From Schumannella soli (GTDB lineage Bacteria; Actinomycetota; Actinomycetes; Actinomycetales; Microbacteriaceae), in assembly GCF_006517435.1 (NCBI RefSeq), contig NZ_VHQG01000002.1:1320799-1384798 (forward strand): a stretch of 64,000 nucleotides of DNA, read 5' to 3'. This document shows, in pieces, positions 10,084 to 18,349 of the stretch. The position numbers were made by a program, and so were the translations under genes. Position 1 is the first letter of the stretch. Each line of letters opens with the position of its first letter. The notes below the pieces were generated by a model. The model searched no databases, had not been told where the DNA came from, and was given only the letters and a program-made list of their open reading frames with translations.

Positions 10084-12027
10084 TCAGGAGCTCGCGGCGC
10101 GCTGATCGATCGTGTCGATCGAGATCTCCTCCGAGTCGAGGGCGGCGCGCATGATCTCGATCGCCTCCGAGGAGTAGGCGCCGCGCTCGTAGGCGTCGCG
10201 CAGCGCATCCTTCTCGGCGACGAGCTGCACGCGCCGCAGACGCTGGAACTGCACGACGTGGTTGTCGGGCTGGGTGAGGTCGGTCTCGGCCCAGATCTCA
10301 AGCCGGCCGATCCAGGTTTCCGACTGCGCCGCGACCTCGTCGACGACCTCCTTCGGAACCGGCGCCGCGGTCGTGGCGGCCCGCGCGACCTCGGCCGCGA
10401 CCGCGGTGTCGCCGGCGGTCTTCAGGCTGCGTCGCAGTTCGAGCACCTGCGCGCGCTCGCCGAGATCCACATCCCCCGGCGGACGCACGGCCCGCACGAC
10501 CGCCGGCAGCAGCAGGCCCTGCACGACGAGGGTGAGGATTGCGACGGCGAAGGCGACGAGCACGAGCGCCTCGCGCATCGGCTGGTCGTCGGGGATCGTC
10601 TGCACGGCCGCGACGGTGACGACGCCGCGCATGCCCGACAGTCCGAGGATGATGCCGTCGCGCCAGCTCAGCGCCTGGTCTCGCTCGGCGCTGAGGTCGT
10701 TGTTCTGCTGCTCGATGCGGCGCAGCAGGTTCTGGAACCCCTTCGAGAACCGCGCCCGACTGCTCTCGTCGAGCTGCGGGGGCTCGGCCGGAGGGTTGCG
10801 CTCGAGCTCGTCGAGCTGCGCCATGATGCGGTCGCGCTCGGCCTTGTCCTTCTTCGTGACGAGTCCGAAGCGGGCCCGCACGCCGCGGGTCAGGCTGCGC
10901 CAGGGCGACAGCTTCACGCCCAGCTCGCGCATGCTGGCCGCGCGGCGCTGGAACTCCTCCTCGGTGAGTCCGTCGAATCGCGCATTGCGCCGTTCGGCGT
11001 CGGCCGAGCGCTTGCGGTAGCGCCGGCGGATCGTCCACAGCAGCAGCGGCATGGCCGCGAAGCGCACCCCGACCAGCAGCACGATCACGAGCCCGGCGAC
11101 GCCGAGCACGCCCGGCAGATCCCCGTCGCCGGCGACGGCGCCGATGACCGGCCACAGCTGGAACCCCATGAAGAGGAACACGCCGTTCTCGAGCAGCATC
11201 GTGACGACGTGCCAGGTGTTCGTCTCGGCCGCTCGGAACGTCGCCGGGATGCGGTACGCGCCCTGGTTGCCGATGATGATGCCCGCCACGACGACCGCGA
11301 CGACGCCCGAGGAGTGCACGGCCTCGCCAGCGAGGTAGGCGACGAAGGGCACCACGAGCGAGACCGCCGTGTCGAGCACGCCGTCGGTGATCCGCTTGCG
11401 CAGGAACAGCGTGAGCGCGGCGAGCAGGATGCCGATCACGAGCGCGCCGACGACCGCCCAGAGGAAGGTGAGCACGACCATCCACCCGCTCGGCGAGGCC
11501 GCGTGCACGTCGACGATCGAGAGCATCGTGGCGAGCAGCACCAGCGCCGTCGCGTCGTTGACGAGCCCCTCGCCTTCGAGGATCGTGACGATGCGCGGCG
11601 GGAGTCCGAGCCGCTTGCCGAGGCTCGTCGCGGCCACGGCATCCGGCGGCGCGACGACCGCGCCGAGCGCGACGCCGAGCGCGAGCGGCACCGTCACCCA
11701 GAGCAAGCTCACCGCGACCCCGACGAGCACCGCCGACACCACCACGAGGATCACGGCGAGGAACGCGATCACCCGCAGATTGCGCCGGAAGTCGACGAAC
11801 GGCACCTGCCGCGCGGCCGCGTAGAGCAGCGGCGGCAGGATGACCGTCAGCACCAGGTCGGGTTCGATCTCGAAGTGCGGGATCGACGGGATCGCCCCGA
11901 GCCCCACGCCCACGACGGTCAGCGCGAGCGGCGCCGCCACCCCGATGCGCCCCGCGAAGAACGACACGACCCCCACGACGAGCACGACGCCGACGACCAC
12001 CAAGACGATGAGGTGGATGCTCTCCAT
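10084..12027 (-). CDS. CPA1-family Na+/H+ antiporter
   Basis: 647 residues. About 11-12 hydrophobic segments fill roughly residues 1-310 and 440-510, with the CPA1 hallmark Asn-Asp pair in EGEGLVNDATALV and the late GLSGMRGVVTVAAV helix. A long charged insert (about 315-435) splits the membrane part, and a cytoplasmic tail of about 120 residues ends the protein. It exchanges Na+ or K+ for protons across the plasma membrane; the ion is not readable. A GTG immediately precedes the ATG; the ATG at 12027 is preferred because it places the TAGCCT -10 element 6 nt away, as for neighbouring leaderless genes. Confidence 0.9.
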   Translation of the reverse strand: MESIHLIVLVVVGVVLVVGVVSFFAGRIGVAAPLALTVVGVGLGAIPSIPHFEIEPDLVLTVILPPLLYAAARQVPFVDFRRNLRVIAFLAVILVVVSAVLVGVAVSLLWVTVPLALGVALGAVVAPPDAVAATSLGKRLGLPPRIVTILEGEGLVNDATALVLLATMLSIVDVHAASPSGWMVVLTFLWAVVGALVIGILLAALTLFLRKRITDGVLDTAVSLVVPFVAYLAGEAVHSSGVVAVVVAGIIIGNQGAYRIPATFRAAETNTWHVVTMLLENGVFLFMGFQLWPVIGAVAGDGDLPGVLGVAGLVIVLLVGVRFAAMPLLLWTIRRRYRKRSADAERRNARFDGLTEEEFQRRAASMRELGVKLSPWRSLTRGVRARFGLVTKKDKAERDRIMAQLDELERNPPAEPPQLDESSRARFSKGFQNLLRRIEQQNNDLSAERDQALSWRDGIILGLSGMRGVVTVAAVQTIPDDQPMREALVLVAFAVAILTLVVQGLLLPAVVRAVRPPGDVDLGERAQVLELRRSLKTAGDTAVAAEVARAATTAAPVPKEVVDEVAAQSETWIGRLEIWAETDLTQPDNHVVQFQRLRRVQLVAEKDALRDAYERGAYSSEAIEIMRAALDSEEISIDTIDQRAASS

Positions 12028-12033
12028 CACGTC

Positions 12034-12039
12034 AGGCTA
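12034..12039 (-). promoter_or_regulatory. -10 element of the antiporter operon (leaderless)
   Basis: TAGCCT on the minus strand, 6 nt before the ATG at 12027. Confidence 0.45.
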
Positions 12040-12208
12040 GCGAGCGGGGTGCGCCGCGGAGATGCGTGTCAGCCATCGTCAGGTATGCACCAGATTGTCG
12101 ACCTCGAACGCCGTGCACCGCGCCGCGTGAGCACTGAAGATCAGGGACACGCGCCGCGGACCTCTGCAATTCCGAGAGCTGAGCCGGTGCTCGCGAGAGA
12201 ATTAGGAC

Positions 12209-14038
12209 ATGTCAGTGGAGCTCCTCGCCGTCAATGCTGTCGTAGACCGCATCGCTGCTTGTCCGCGACTCGCACCTGACATCAAGTCGGGAGACAAGAC
12301 GCCCATGACTGATGGTCACATCGACTTCTATCGCTCGGACAAGCAGAACAACAAGACGCTCGAGGGTCGCGTCACGGTGCAGGTCAAGGGTCGAGTCACC
12401 GCGGCGAGGGTCAAGGCTTCCCGCCTCACAAAGTCGTTTCCAGTCGAGCGTGAAGTACTCCAGTTCTTCCGCAATCACGGTGGAGGAATATATTTCTACG
12501 TACCAATGCGCGAGGGCGGAGTAGAGCGCGAGGTCTTCTACGTGAATCTGCTTCCATTCAAGATAGACCGACTCCTAGAAGGCAAACCCGCCGCACAAAA
12601 GTCGTTTTCGGTCAAAATGACGAGGCTTCCCGAAGAGGCGTCAAAAATCGAGGGCGCGATCCGACTCGCTTGGAGCGGGCGCATCCAGGTTTCCGCGTCG
12701 AGCGGAAATGATCACCTATTGAGGCAAGCAGAAAAGCTGACTGTGCACTCACTCGTCGGGTTCGACGAGAATCGTCCCACTCGTCTCGCGCTGGAAGAAA
12801 CCGACTACGTCATTGTTGCTCACTTGCCGGGAGGCATCGAAGTGGCTCTAGATGCGGATCTGGATATTCTTCCGCACGAGTATACGGAGCGCGACCTCGC
12901 TGTGCCGATCGCATGCGGCGGTGTGGAATTTAATAACGCAACGGGTCGCCGACTCGATCCGACCACTACCTTAGTTCGCCTCTCCTCCGGACTTGAAATT
13001 CGGCTCGAAGCCGACGGCGGAACGATAAAGACGAATCTTAACCTCACGCGCGAAGGCTCATTCAAAGCGCAAGCGAAGAACTTCGATTTCATGCTGGCAG
13101 TCGCGGCTGGCAATCCATTACGGATCGGCGATGAACTGAACGCGCAGCAAGATGGCGACCAGAGCATGAAGGGCGAGTTCGAGAGTATTCGAAAGGAGCT
13201 ATCGCTACTCATCGAGCTATTCGACGAATTTGAAATTGATGATGAATTCAGCACGCAGCTTGAACTCGATGTCGATTTGCGAAGGATGCTCCTCGCTTTG
13301 CATCAAGGAATCGTGCAGGACCGACCTGTTCAAGGAAGCTCCGATGGGACTGGACGGTTCGACGTCTCGCTCGGCAACTTCAAAATCATGCTGATCATGA
13401 TGCCCGCTGAGGACGGAGGATTTCGCCGGATTGTGGATCCGTTTGACCCGACGAAGCGCGAACGTTTCCGCATTTACCGGCTAGTTGACGATAGCGCTCC
13501 GGAAATCATCGATTGGGGAACCGTGTATGAATCTGTGTCCACCGAAGATATGGCTACTATCCTAAACCTCAGGTTGAGCAACGTAGTGGAAGCCTATTCA
13601 AACCTCCGAGACCGTGCCGATGCTCTTGCAAAGGCAAACCTCATGGCACTTCGACTTCTTGCCGCCGCCGACATTGCTACCGAGGGAACCCACCGTTCCG
13701 GCCTTTTACGAGGCGCCCTCGATCTTTGCCAGTGGCTGATCGCGGAGGATCCCGACTCGCTTATTCACCAGGTGAATCGATGGCAGACCCTTTATCGACG
13801 CGGCGAACTTGGAGCCGAAGATCGGCGGGAAATCCGTGTCGCGCGACGTAATCTGGACGTGAGTGGGATCCAGGGCCGGGAACTCGAAGCATGCATGCTC
13901 ATTTTGCTTGGAGAAGCGGAGGAACTTCAGATTGTCATCGAAGAGTTCGACGATGAGGAGATGGAGAAGATCCGTAGCTGGCCAGTGTGGACTCTGGCCG
14001 AGTCGGGGCGGAGGGCCACCGCCGCACTTGAGCAGTAG
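12209..14038 (+). CDS. Large orphan protein with N-terminal DUF4365-like (PD-(D/E)XK) domain
   Basis: 609 residues, not recognised as a whole. Residues about 25-120 resemble DUF4365: TDGHIDFYRSD, then LEGRVTVQVKG, then a stretch predicting alternating strands (IYFYVPMREG, REVFYVNLLPF). The D...(D/E)-x-K pattern of restriction-type nucleases appears as Asp followed by QVKG. The rest is alternating beta/alpha without signal or membrane segments; residues about 455-600 look all-helical and TPR-like (RADALAKANLMALRLLAAAD, LLRGALDLCQWLIAEDP). Base and codon use differ sharply from neighbours: many AAA, ATT, GAA, TTT and TTC-poor stretches. It sits on the 3' side of tRNA-Pro with no integrase. A recently acquired, possibly defence-related nuclease is the inference. 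Confidence 0.6.
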   Translation: MSVELLAVNAVVDRIAACPRLAPDIKSGDKTPMTDGHIDFYRSDKQNNKTLEGRVTVQVKGRVTAARVKASRLTKSFPVEREVLQFFRNHGGGIYFYVPMREGGVEREVFYVNLLPFKIDRLLEGKPAAQKSFSVKMTRLPEEASKIEGAIRLAWSGRIQVSASSGNDHLLRQAEKLTVHSLVGFDENRPTRLALEETDYVIVAHLPGGIEVALDADLDILPHEYTERDLAVPIACGGVEFNNATGRRLDPTTTLVRLSSGLEIRLEADGGTIKTNLNLTREGSFKAQAKNFDFMLAVAAGNPLRIGDELNAQQDGDQSMKGEFESIRKELSLLIELFDEFEIDDEFSTQLELDVDLRRMLLALHQGIVQDRPVQGSSDGTGRFDVSLGNFKIMLIMMPAEDGGFRRIVDPFDPTKRERFRIYRLVDDSAPEIIDWGTVYESVSTEDMATILNLRLSNVVEAYSNLRDRADALAKANLMALRLLAAADIATEGTHRSGLLRGALDLCQWLIAEDPDSLIHQVNRWQTLYRRGELGAEDRREIRVARRNLDVSGIQGRELEACMLILLGEAEELQIVIEEFDDEEMEKIRSWPVWTLAESGRRATAALEQ

Positions 14039-14179
14039 CTGAAATCTATTCGAGTTGAGCGATTGCGACGAGAGACCATGAGGTCCACTTCGCCGACCGC
14101 ACCCAGAGGGCTCCGCCCCAGCTGCTAACTGGGAGCGTCATGTGCCCCATGCACGGTCGAGCAAGATTACAAGAATGTG

Positions 14180-14253
14180 TCGGGCTGACAGGATTTGAAC
14201 CTGCGACCCCCTGACCCCCAGTCAGGTGCGCTACCAAGCTGCGCCACAGCCCG
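14180..14253 (-). tRNA. tRNA-Pro (GGG)
   Basis: 74 nt cloverleaf: acceptor CGGGCTG/CAGCCCG with discriminator A, D arm GCGC/GCGC, anticodon stem CCTGA/TCAGG with loop CTGGGGG (anticodon GGG), T arm GCAGG-TTCAAAT-CCTGT. No CCA is encoded. The A+T-richer DUF4365-like gene lies on the 3' side. Confidence 0.97.
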
Positions 14254-14353
14254 TGGCTTCGCGTCGGATCACTCCGGCACGATGAGCAAGCCTACCGGAC
14301 GCGGAGGCCGGCGGAGTACACGTCCCCGCGTCGGGCGCGCCCGCGTCGGCGGC

Positions 14354-14773
14354 TCAGTCGAGCTGGTCGCCGTCGACGTAGACCCAGAGGCCGTCGACAC
14401 GGACGAAGCGCGAGCGCTCGTGCATCAGGCCCACGCCGTCGGCACCGCGGAACGACGCGCGGAACTCGACCTCGCCCTGATCGGCATCCTCGCCGCCGCC
14501 CTGGGTGTCGACGATCTGCAGGCGGCGCCAGACGACCTCGTCGTCGAGATCGAGCTCAGCAGGACGCGTTGACGGGTGCCAGCTGCGGCGCAGGTAGTAG
14601 AGCAGGCCGAGCGCGAAGGCGCTGAACCTCGACCGCATCAGCCGCTCCGCCGTCGGCGCGGCGACGACGCCGGCGTGGATCGGCCCGCAGCACTCCGCGT
14701 AGAGCCCGCCGCCGCACGGGCAGTCGAGCGGCGGATCCGCTGCCGCCCGGGTGTCAGCGGCACTCCGGGTCAT
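14354..14773 (-). CDS. YchJ-family SEC-C motif protein
   Basis: 139 residues. The zinc-binding SEC-C segment is near the N terminus: CPCGGGLYAECCGPIH. A conserved UPF0225/YchJ body follows, with PTAERLMRSRFSAFALGLLYYLRRSWHPSTRP and a final VDGLWVYVDGD. YchJ-like proteins have an NTF2-like fold and a metal-binding tail; their role is unknown, and free SEC-C motifs bind zinc and sometimes the ribosome or SecB. ATG at 14773 is chosen by the family N terminus; a GTG four codons upstream is possible. Confidence 0.85.
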   Translation of the reverse strand: MTRSAADTRAAADPPLDCPCGGGLYAECCGPIHAGVVAAPTAERLMRSRFSAFALGLLYYLRRSWHPSTRPAELDLDDEVVWRRLQIVDTQGGGEDADQGEVEFRASFRGADGVGLMHERSRFVRVDGLWVYVDGDQLD

Positions 14774-15420
14774 CCCTGAATTCACCTGGTGATCATCCCT
14801 GATCCATCCTTGCTTCGTCGGACCGACTCCCCCGGTTTTGCTGGACTCGCGGCGTCGGAGTACAGCTCGGGGAGCTGAGCAATCCACTGCTGCCACGAGA
14901 TCCGAAAGTCTCGCAGTATTGACACGCCCCCCGAGCGAGGGCCAACCTACTTACCACCGGTGAACGATCTCCCCCGATCTCGTCGCCGATCAGCATCACC
15001 CGACTGCACCACCGAACGCCCCGAACACCCGCATCGGACGCTCCGCGGTTCTCGCCCAAGAACCCCCCGAACGCGATAACTCGAAAGACCGCGCGACCCC
15101 TCGCGCGGCCTGCCCGCCACGACGGCTCGGCAGGATCGAGAAATCCCGACGGTCTGCACCCCGAACCTGACGCCTCTCGCATCCCGCTGAACCGCCAGCA
15201 CGACGACGCGGTTCGCCCCGACTCGTCTGCTCTGGAAAGTCGCCCCCACCTTTCTGGATCGGATCCCGATGCCCTCCCGCCCCCTCGGCGCGCTCGCGCG
15301 TCCCGTCGCCCCCGCGACGCGCTGCGCTGACCGCGCCGCCGCCGTGCACAGCGACGACCGGAGCGGCCGCCGGGGCGCCACCGATCAGATCGCCTCCGGA
15401 GTTCGAGGGGATGTGCGCTC
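14774..15420. other. 647-bp gene-free region upstream of the exopolysaccharide genes
   Basis: No convincing ORF; a long minus-strand open frame crosses it but has Arg/Ser-rich low-complexity translation. It contains a TTGACA hexamer at 14919-14924, with only a weak -10 (CAACCT) 18 bp on, and a hairpin at 15089-15108 (CCGCGCG/CGCGCGG around ACCCCT). If transcribed from 14919 the sugar-transferase mRNA would have a leader of about 470 nt, unlike the leaderless genes elsewhere. Confidence 0.5.
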
Positions 15421-16947
15421 ATGACCGCGCACGACCCCACCGCCTCGGGCGTCGGCGTCACCGGCGTCGCCGGCCCCTCCTCATCCCTTCTTTCGAGCGT
15501 CGCGTCACGGCTGACGTCGCCGCTCGCGAGCGACCCGGACTGGGTGCGTCGGCTGCGCCGCCGCATCTCGGTCACGGACACGCTCATCGTGGCCTCGGCG
15601 GTGATCACCGGCTCTTGGGCGAGCCGCATCGTTGAGCCGGGCCGGCCGGCAGCGACCCAGTACGTGGAGTGGAGCCTCCTCGTGCTGATCGCCGTCGGCT
15701 GGCTCGGATTGCTCTCCCTGGCGCATACCCGCGACAGCCGCACGGTCGGAGTCGGCACCGCCGAGTACCGCCGCGTGGTCACCGCGAGCGTCGGTTCGTT
15801 CGCCGCCTACGCGACGCTGCTCGCGCTGGTCGACCACGGCGACACCCTCCCGGTCGGCGTCGGCGTCTTCGCCGGCGGCACCACCGCGCTGCTCATCGGA
15901 CGGTGGGCGTGGCGCACCTGGCTCGGCGGGCAGCGCGCCGCTGGCCGCTACCTCTCGACGGCGATCGTCGTCGGCCCTCGACGTGAGGCCGAGCACGTGA
16001 TCGCCCAGATCGAGAGCCGCCGCAGTGCGGGCTATCGCGTGATCGGCGCGGCCATCCCCCGGGCCAAGCGCCGTCACCTCGAGGTCGCGGGCGAACGCAT
16101 CTCCCTCGTCGCCGACCTCGAGACGGTCGCGGATGCCGCGGCGCGCCTCGGTGTGGATGCCGTCATCGTCGCCGGCATCCCCACCGGGGATCGGCAGTAC
16201 ATCCGCCAGCTCAGCTGGGACCTCGAAGGCACCGTCACCGAGCTCGTGCTCGCCTCCGCGCTGACCGACGTGGCCGGTCCGCGCATCCACATCAGCCCCG
16301 TCGAGGGTCTGCCCCTCATGCACGTCGAGCTGCCGCAATTCCGCGGTGCCCGCCACGTGCTCAAGCGCGCGCTCGACATCGTGCTCGCCGGCGGCGGCGT
16401 GCTCGCCCTGGCCCCGCTCATCGGCGTCATCGCCCTCGCAGTGCGGCTCGACAGCCCCGGACCGGTGCTGTTCCGGCAGGAGCGCGTCGGGCTCGGCGGC
16501 TCGCGCTTCCCGATGCTCAAGTTCCGGTCGATGGTGGTGGATGCCGAGGCGCGCCTCGCCGCACTGCAGCAGACCTCCGACGGCAACGGCGTGCTGTTCA
16601 AGATGCGCGCCGACCCGCGGGTGACCCGCGTCGGCCGCATCCTGCGCCGCTGCTCGCTCGACGAGCTGCCGCAGCTGTTCAACATCCTCGCCGGCCACAT
16701 GAGCCTCGTCGGCCCGCGGCCCCCGCTGCCCTCCGAGGTGGAGGGCTACCAGAGCCACGTGCAGCGCCGGCTCTTCATCAAGCCCGGCCTGACCGGGATG
16801 TGGCAGGTCGGCGGCCGCTCCGACCTCGACTGGGACGAGAGCGTTCGCCTCGACCTCTACTACGTCGAGAACTGGTCGATCACCGGAGACCTGCTGCTGC
16901 TCTGGCGCACGGTCAAGGTCGTCGTGCGCGGAACGGGGGCCTACTGA
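15421..16947 (+). CDS. Exopolysaccharide polyprenyl glycosylphosphotransferase (sugar transferase)
   Basis: 508 residues of the WcaJ/WbaP type, which load the first sugar phosphate onto undecaprenyl phosphate at the inner membrane. The N-terminal half has four or so membrane helices (about 45-165) and a CoA-binding-like Rossmann domain (about 175-300). The catalytic C-terminal bacterial transferase domain is complete: KRALDIVLAGGGVLALAPL, DSPGPVLFRQERVGLGG, FPMLKFRSM, the DELPQLFNIL..GHMSLVGPRPPLP block and KPGLTGMWQVGGRSDLDW. It overlaps the next gene by TGATG. No glycosyltransferases, Wzx or Wzy follow, so it is an orphan of a usual cluster. Confidence 0.92.
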   Translation: MTAHDPTASGVGVTGVAGPSSSLLSSVASRLTSPLASDPDWVRRLRRRISVTDTLIVASAVITGSWASRIVEPGRPAATQYVEWSLLVLIAVGWLGLLSLAHTRDSRTVGVGTAEYRRVVTASVGSFAAYATLLALVDHGDTLPVGVGVFAGGTTALLIGRWAWRTWLGGQRAAGRYLSTAIVVGPRREAEHVIAQIESRRSAGYRVIGAAIPRAKRRHLEVAGERISLVADLETVADAAARLGVDAVIVAGIPTGDRQYIRQLSWDLEGTVTELVLASALTDVAGPRIHISPVEGLPLMHVELPQFRGARHVLKRALDIVLAGGGVLALAPLIGVIALAVRLDSPGPVLFRQERVGLGGSRFPMLKFRSMVVDAEARLAALQQTSDGNGVLFKMRADPRVTRVGRILRRCSLDELPQLFNILAGHMSLVGPRPPLPSEVEGYQSHVQRRLFIKPGLTGMWQVGGRSDLDWDESVRLDLYYVENWSITGDLLLLWRTVKVVVRGTGAY

Positions 16948-17429
16948 TGCGCGTCGGATACGCCGCCGGGGCCTTCGACCTCTTCCACGTCGGCCACCTC
17001 AACATCCTCAAGCACGCGCGCAGCCAGTGCGACCGGCTGATCGCCGGGGTCGTCAGCGACGAGAAGCTGCTGCAGACGAAGGGCATCACTCCGGTCATCC
17101 CCCTCGCGGAGCGCCTCGAGATCGTCGGCAGCATGCGCTACGTCGACGAAGCCGTCGTCGAAGACGGCAGCAAGCTCGACATGTGGCACGACCTGCGCTT
17201 CGACCTGTTCTTCAAAGGCGACGACTGGCGCGGCACCGAGAAGGGCCGTCAGGTCGAGGCCGAGATGGGCGCCGTCGGCGTCGAGGTCGTCTACTTCCCC
17301 TACACGATGTCGACCTCGAGCACCTCGCTGCGGCGGGCGCTCGACGACATCGCCCTCCTCGCCAGCGGCCGCCGACCCGGCGACCCCGGCGATCCCGAGC
17401 AGCTCGCCTCACAGGGTGCGGTCTCATGA
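16947..17429 (+). CDS. Glycerol-3-phosphate cytidylyltransferase-like nucleotidyltransferase
   Basis: 160 residues. The nucleotidylyltransferase signature is at the very N terminus, AGAFDLFHVGHLNILK (HxGH), with RLEIVGSMRYVDEAV, FFKGDDWRGT and STSSTSLRRAL (the ISSTxIR-like segment) following. This is the TagD/RfaE-C type that activates glycerol-3-phosphate or a sugar phosphate as a CDP or ADP derivative. It overlaps the sugar-transferase stop by 1 bp, so it may supply activated substrate for the same polymer. Glycerol-phosphate decoration is an inference. Confidence 0.85.
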   Translation: MRVGYAAGAFDLFHVGHLNILKHARSQCDRLIAGVVSDEKLLQTKGITPVIPLAERLEIVGSMRYVDEAVVEDGSKLDMWHDLRFDLFFKGDDWRGTEKGRQVEAEMGAVGVEVVYFPYTMSTSSTSLRRALDDIALLASGRRPGDPGDPEQLASQGAVS

Positions 17430-17620
17430 GGTGCTCTCCACAGAACTCCGGACGCACGCCCCACCGCGTCCCCTCCCACGTCGTCGTGGGGGTGCCGGTC
17501 CTCGGCGTCGTAGCAGGCGTGAGCGCTCACGTCTCGGGGCAGGCGCCGCCCGGATCCACCCTCACGGCGGCTTCCCGCGATCGGAACCCAGCCGAACCGG
17601 GTCGCACAGCTCTCGTGTGA
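17426..17620 (+). CDS. Doubtful 64-residue ORF coupled to the cytidylyltransferase gene
   Basis: The ATG overlaps the previous stop (ATGA), the usual coupling in this genome, and the product begins MRCSPQNSGRTPHRVP with a weakly hydrophobic stretch VVVGVPVLGVVAGVSAHV. No family is recognised. It could be the remaining N-terminal fragment of a lost polysaccharide gene or simply a chance frame. Confidence 0.2.
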   Translation: MRCSPQNSGRTPHRVPSHVVVGVPVLGVVAGVSAHVSGQAPPGSTLTAASRDRNPAEPGRTALV

Positions 17621-17695
17621 TCCCGGGAGCGGGAACGGGGTCGCGGCGCCGGGGACAGCGCCGCGGCCCCGTACCGAGCGCGCCGCGCGCGCCTG
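17430..17695. other. Gene-poor stretch after the exopolysaccharide pair
   Basis: Apart from the doubtful small ORF there is nothing coding. A short hairpin at 17475-17490 (CCCACG/CGTGGG around TCGT) could end transcription of the exopolysaccharide genes. The stretch runs into the 15-bp tandem repeats. Confidence 0.4.
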
Positions 17696-17770
17696 GTCCG
17701 CCAGCGATCAGTCCGCCGGCGATCAGTTCGCCAGCGCTCAGTCCGGCAGCGTTCAGTTCGCCAGCGCTCA
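17696..17770. repeat. Five tandem copies of a 15-bp unit
   Basis: Consensus GTYCGCCAGCGMTCA; copies begin at 17696, 17711, 17726, 17741 and 17756 with 1-3 changes each. On the minus strand every unit begins with TGA, and the first of these is the stop codon of the 17768-18313 membrane protein gene, so the array is a run of in-frame stops just behind it. Confidence 0.9.
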
Positions 17771-18313
17771 GTCGTGCGCGGCCGCGACCGGCTTCGGGAA
17801 CGCCTCGCGGAAGCGATCGCTCGTGAGGATGTCGCCCACGCCGATGAGCAGCAGGCTGAACAGGATCTGCTCGAACACCATCCACAGCGGATAGATCCCC
17901 GGGATCGCCGCGATCACGAGCGTCACGATCGGGAAGACCCGGCTGAACAGACGCAGACGCGAGTAGGCCCAGTACCAGCCGAGCCACGCCCGCCAGGCGA
18001 AGTAGAGCAGCGTCGCCGTGATCGCGAGCACCGCGATCGAACGGAACCAGACCGCCGGGGGTTCGACGGTCCCGACCGCGGCCAGCACGATCGCGACGAC
18101 CAGAGCCGCCGCGCCGATCACGACCTCGCCGGTGAGGATCCAGAAGATCCCCGCGAAGCCGCGGCGCAGTCGCGCATCCCCCTCGAAGTCCGGGTGCATG
18201 CGCCGCGCCGCGAGCCGCCCGCCGCCGACCCGGTCGAGCCGACGCCAGACGGGCTCGGCGGGCGCCAGCAGCCGGCTCGCCGCATCCACGAAGCGCAGCA
18301 TCGCGCGGATCAT
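17768..18313 (-). CDS. Small multi-spanning membrane protein downstream of der
   Basis: 181 residues, family not recognised. A cytoplasmic basic N-terminal part (about 1-50, with LAARRMHPDFEGDARLRRG) is followed by three to four hydrophobic stretches: FWILTGEVVIGAAALVVAIV, SIAVLAITATLLYFAWRAWL, and the pair FPIVTLVIAAIPGIYPLW / FEQILFSLLLIGVGDIL. It begins 36 bp after der, in the same direction, and is probably the last gene of that operon. Its stop lies in the 15-bp tandem repeat array. Confidence 0.7.
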   Translation of the reverse strand: MIRAMLRFVDAASRLLAPAEPVWRRLDRVGGGRLAARRMHPDFEGDARLRRGFAGIFWILTGEVVIGAAALVVAIVLAAVGTVEPPAVWFRSIAVLAITATLLYFAWRAWLGWYWAYSRLRLFSRVFPIVTLVIAAIPGIYPLWMVFEQILFSLLLIGVGDILTSDRFREAFPKPVAAAHD

Positions 18314-18349
18314 CGCAGCACCCTCACCGCAGCTCGGTCTCGGCGGCGC

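Noticed and set aside
12060-12080. Possible attachment-site duplicate of the tRNA-Pro 3' end at the left border of the A+T-richer gene
   Set aside because: Only eight bases (TGTCAGCC) match, and in inverted orientation to the tRNA; no direct repeat was found.
14793-15782. 329-residue minus-strand open frame across the gene-free region
   Set aside because: Translation is Arg/Ser/Gly-rich without domains and it overlaps the start of the sugar transferase; a high-G+C shadow.
17562-17987. Possible pentapeptide-repeat protein on the minus strand
   Set aside because: The LSAGE-like units come from the 15-bp repeat read out of frame and the rest overlaps the membrane protein gene antiphase.
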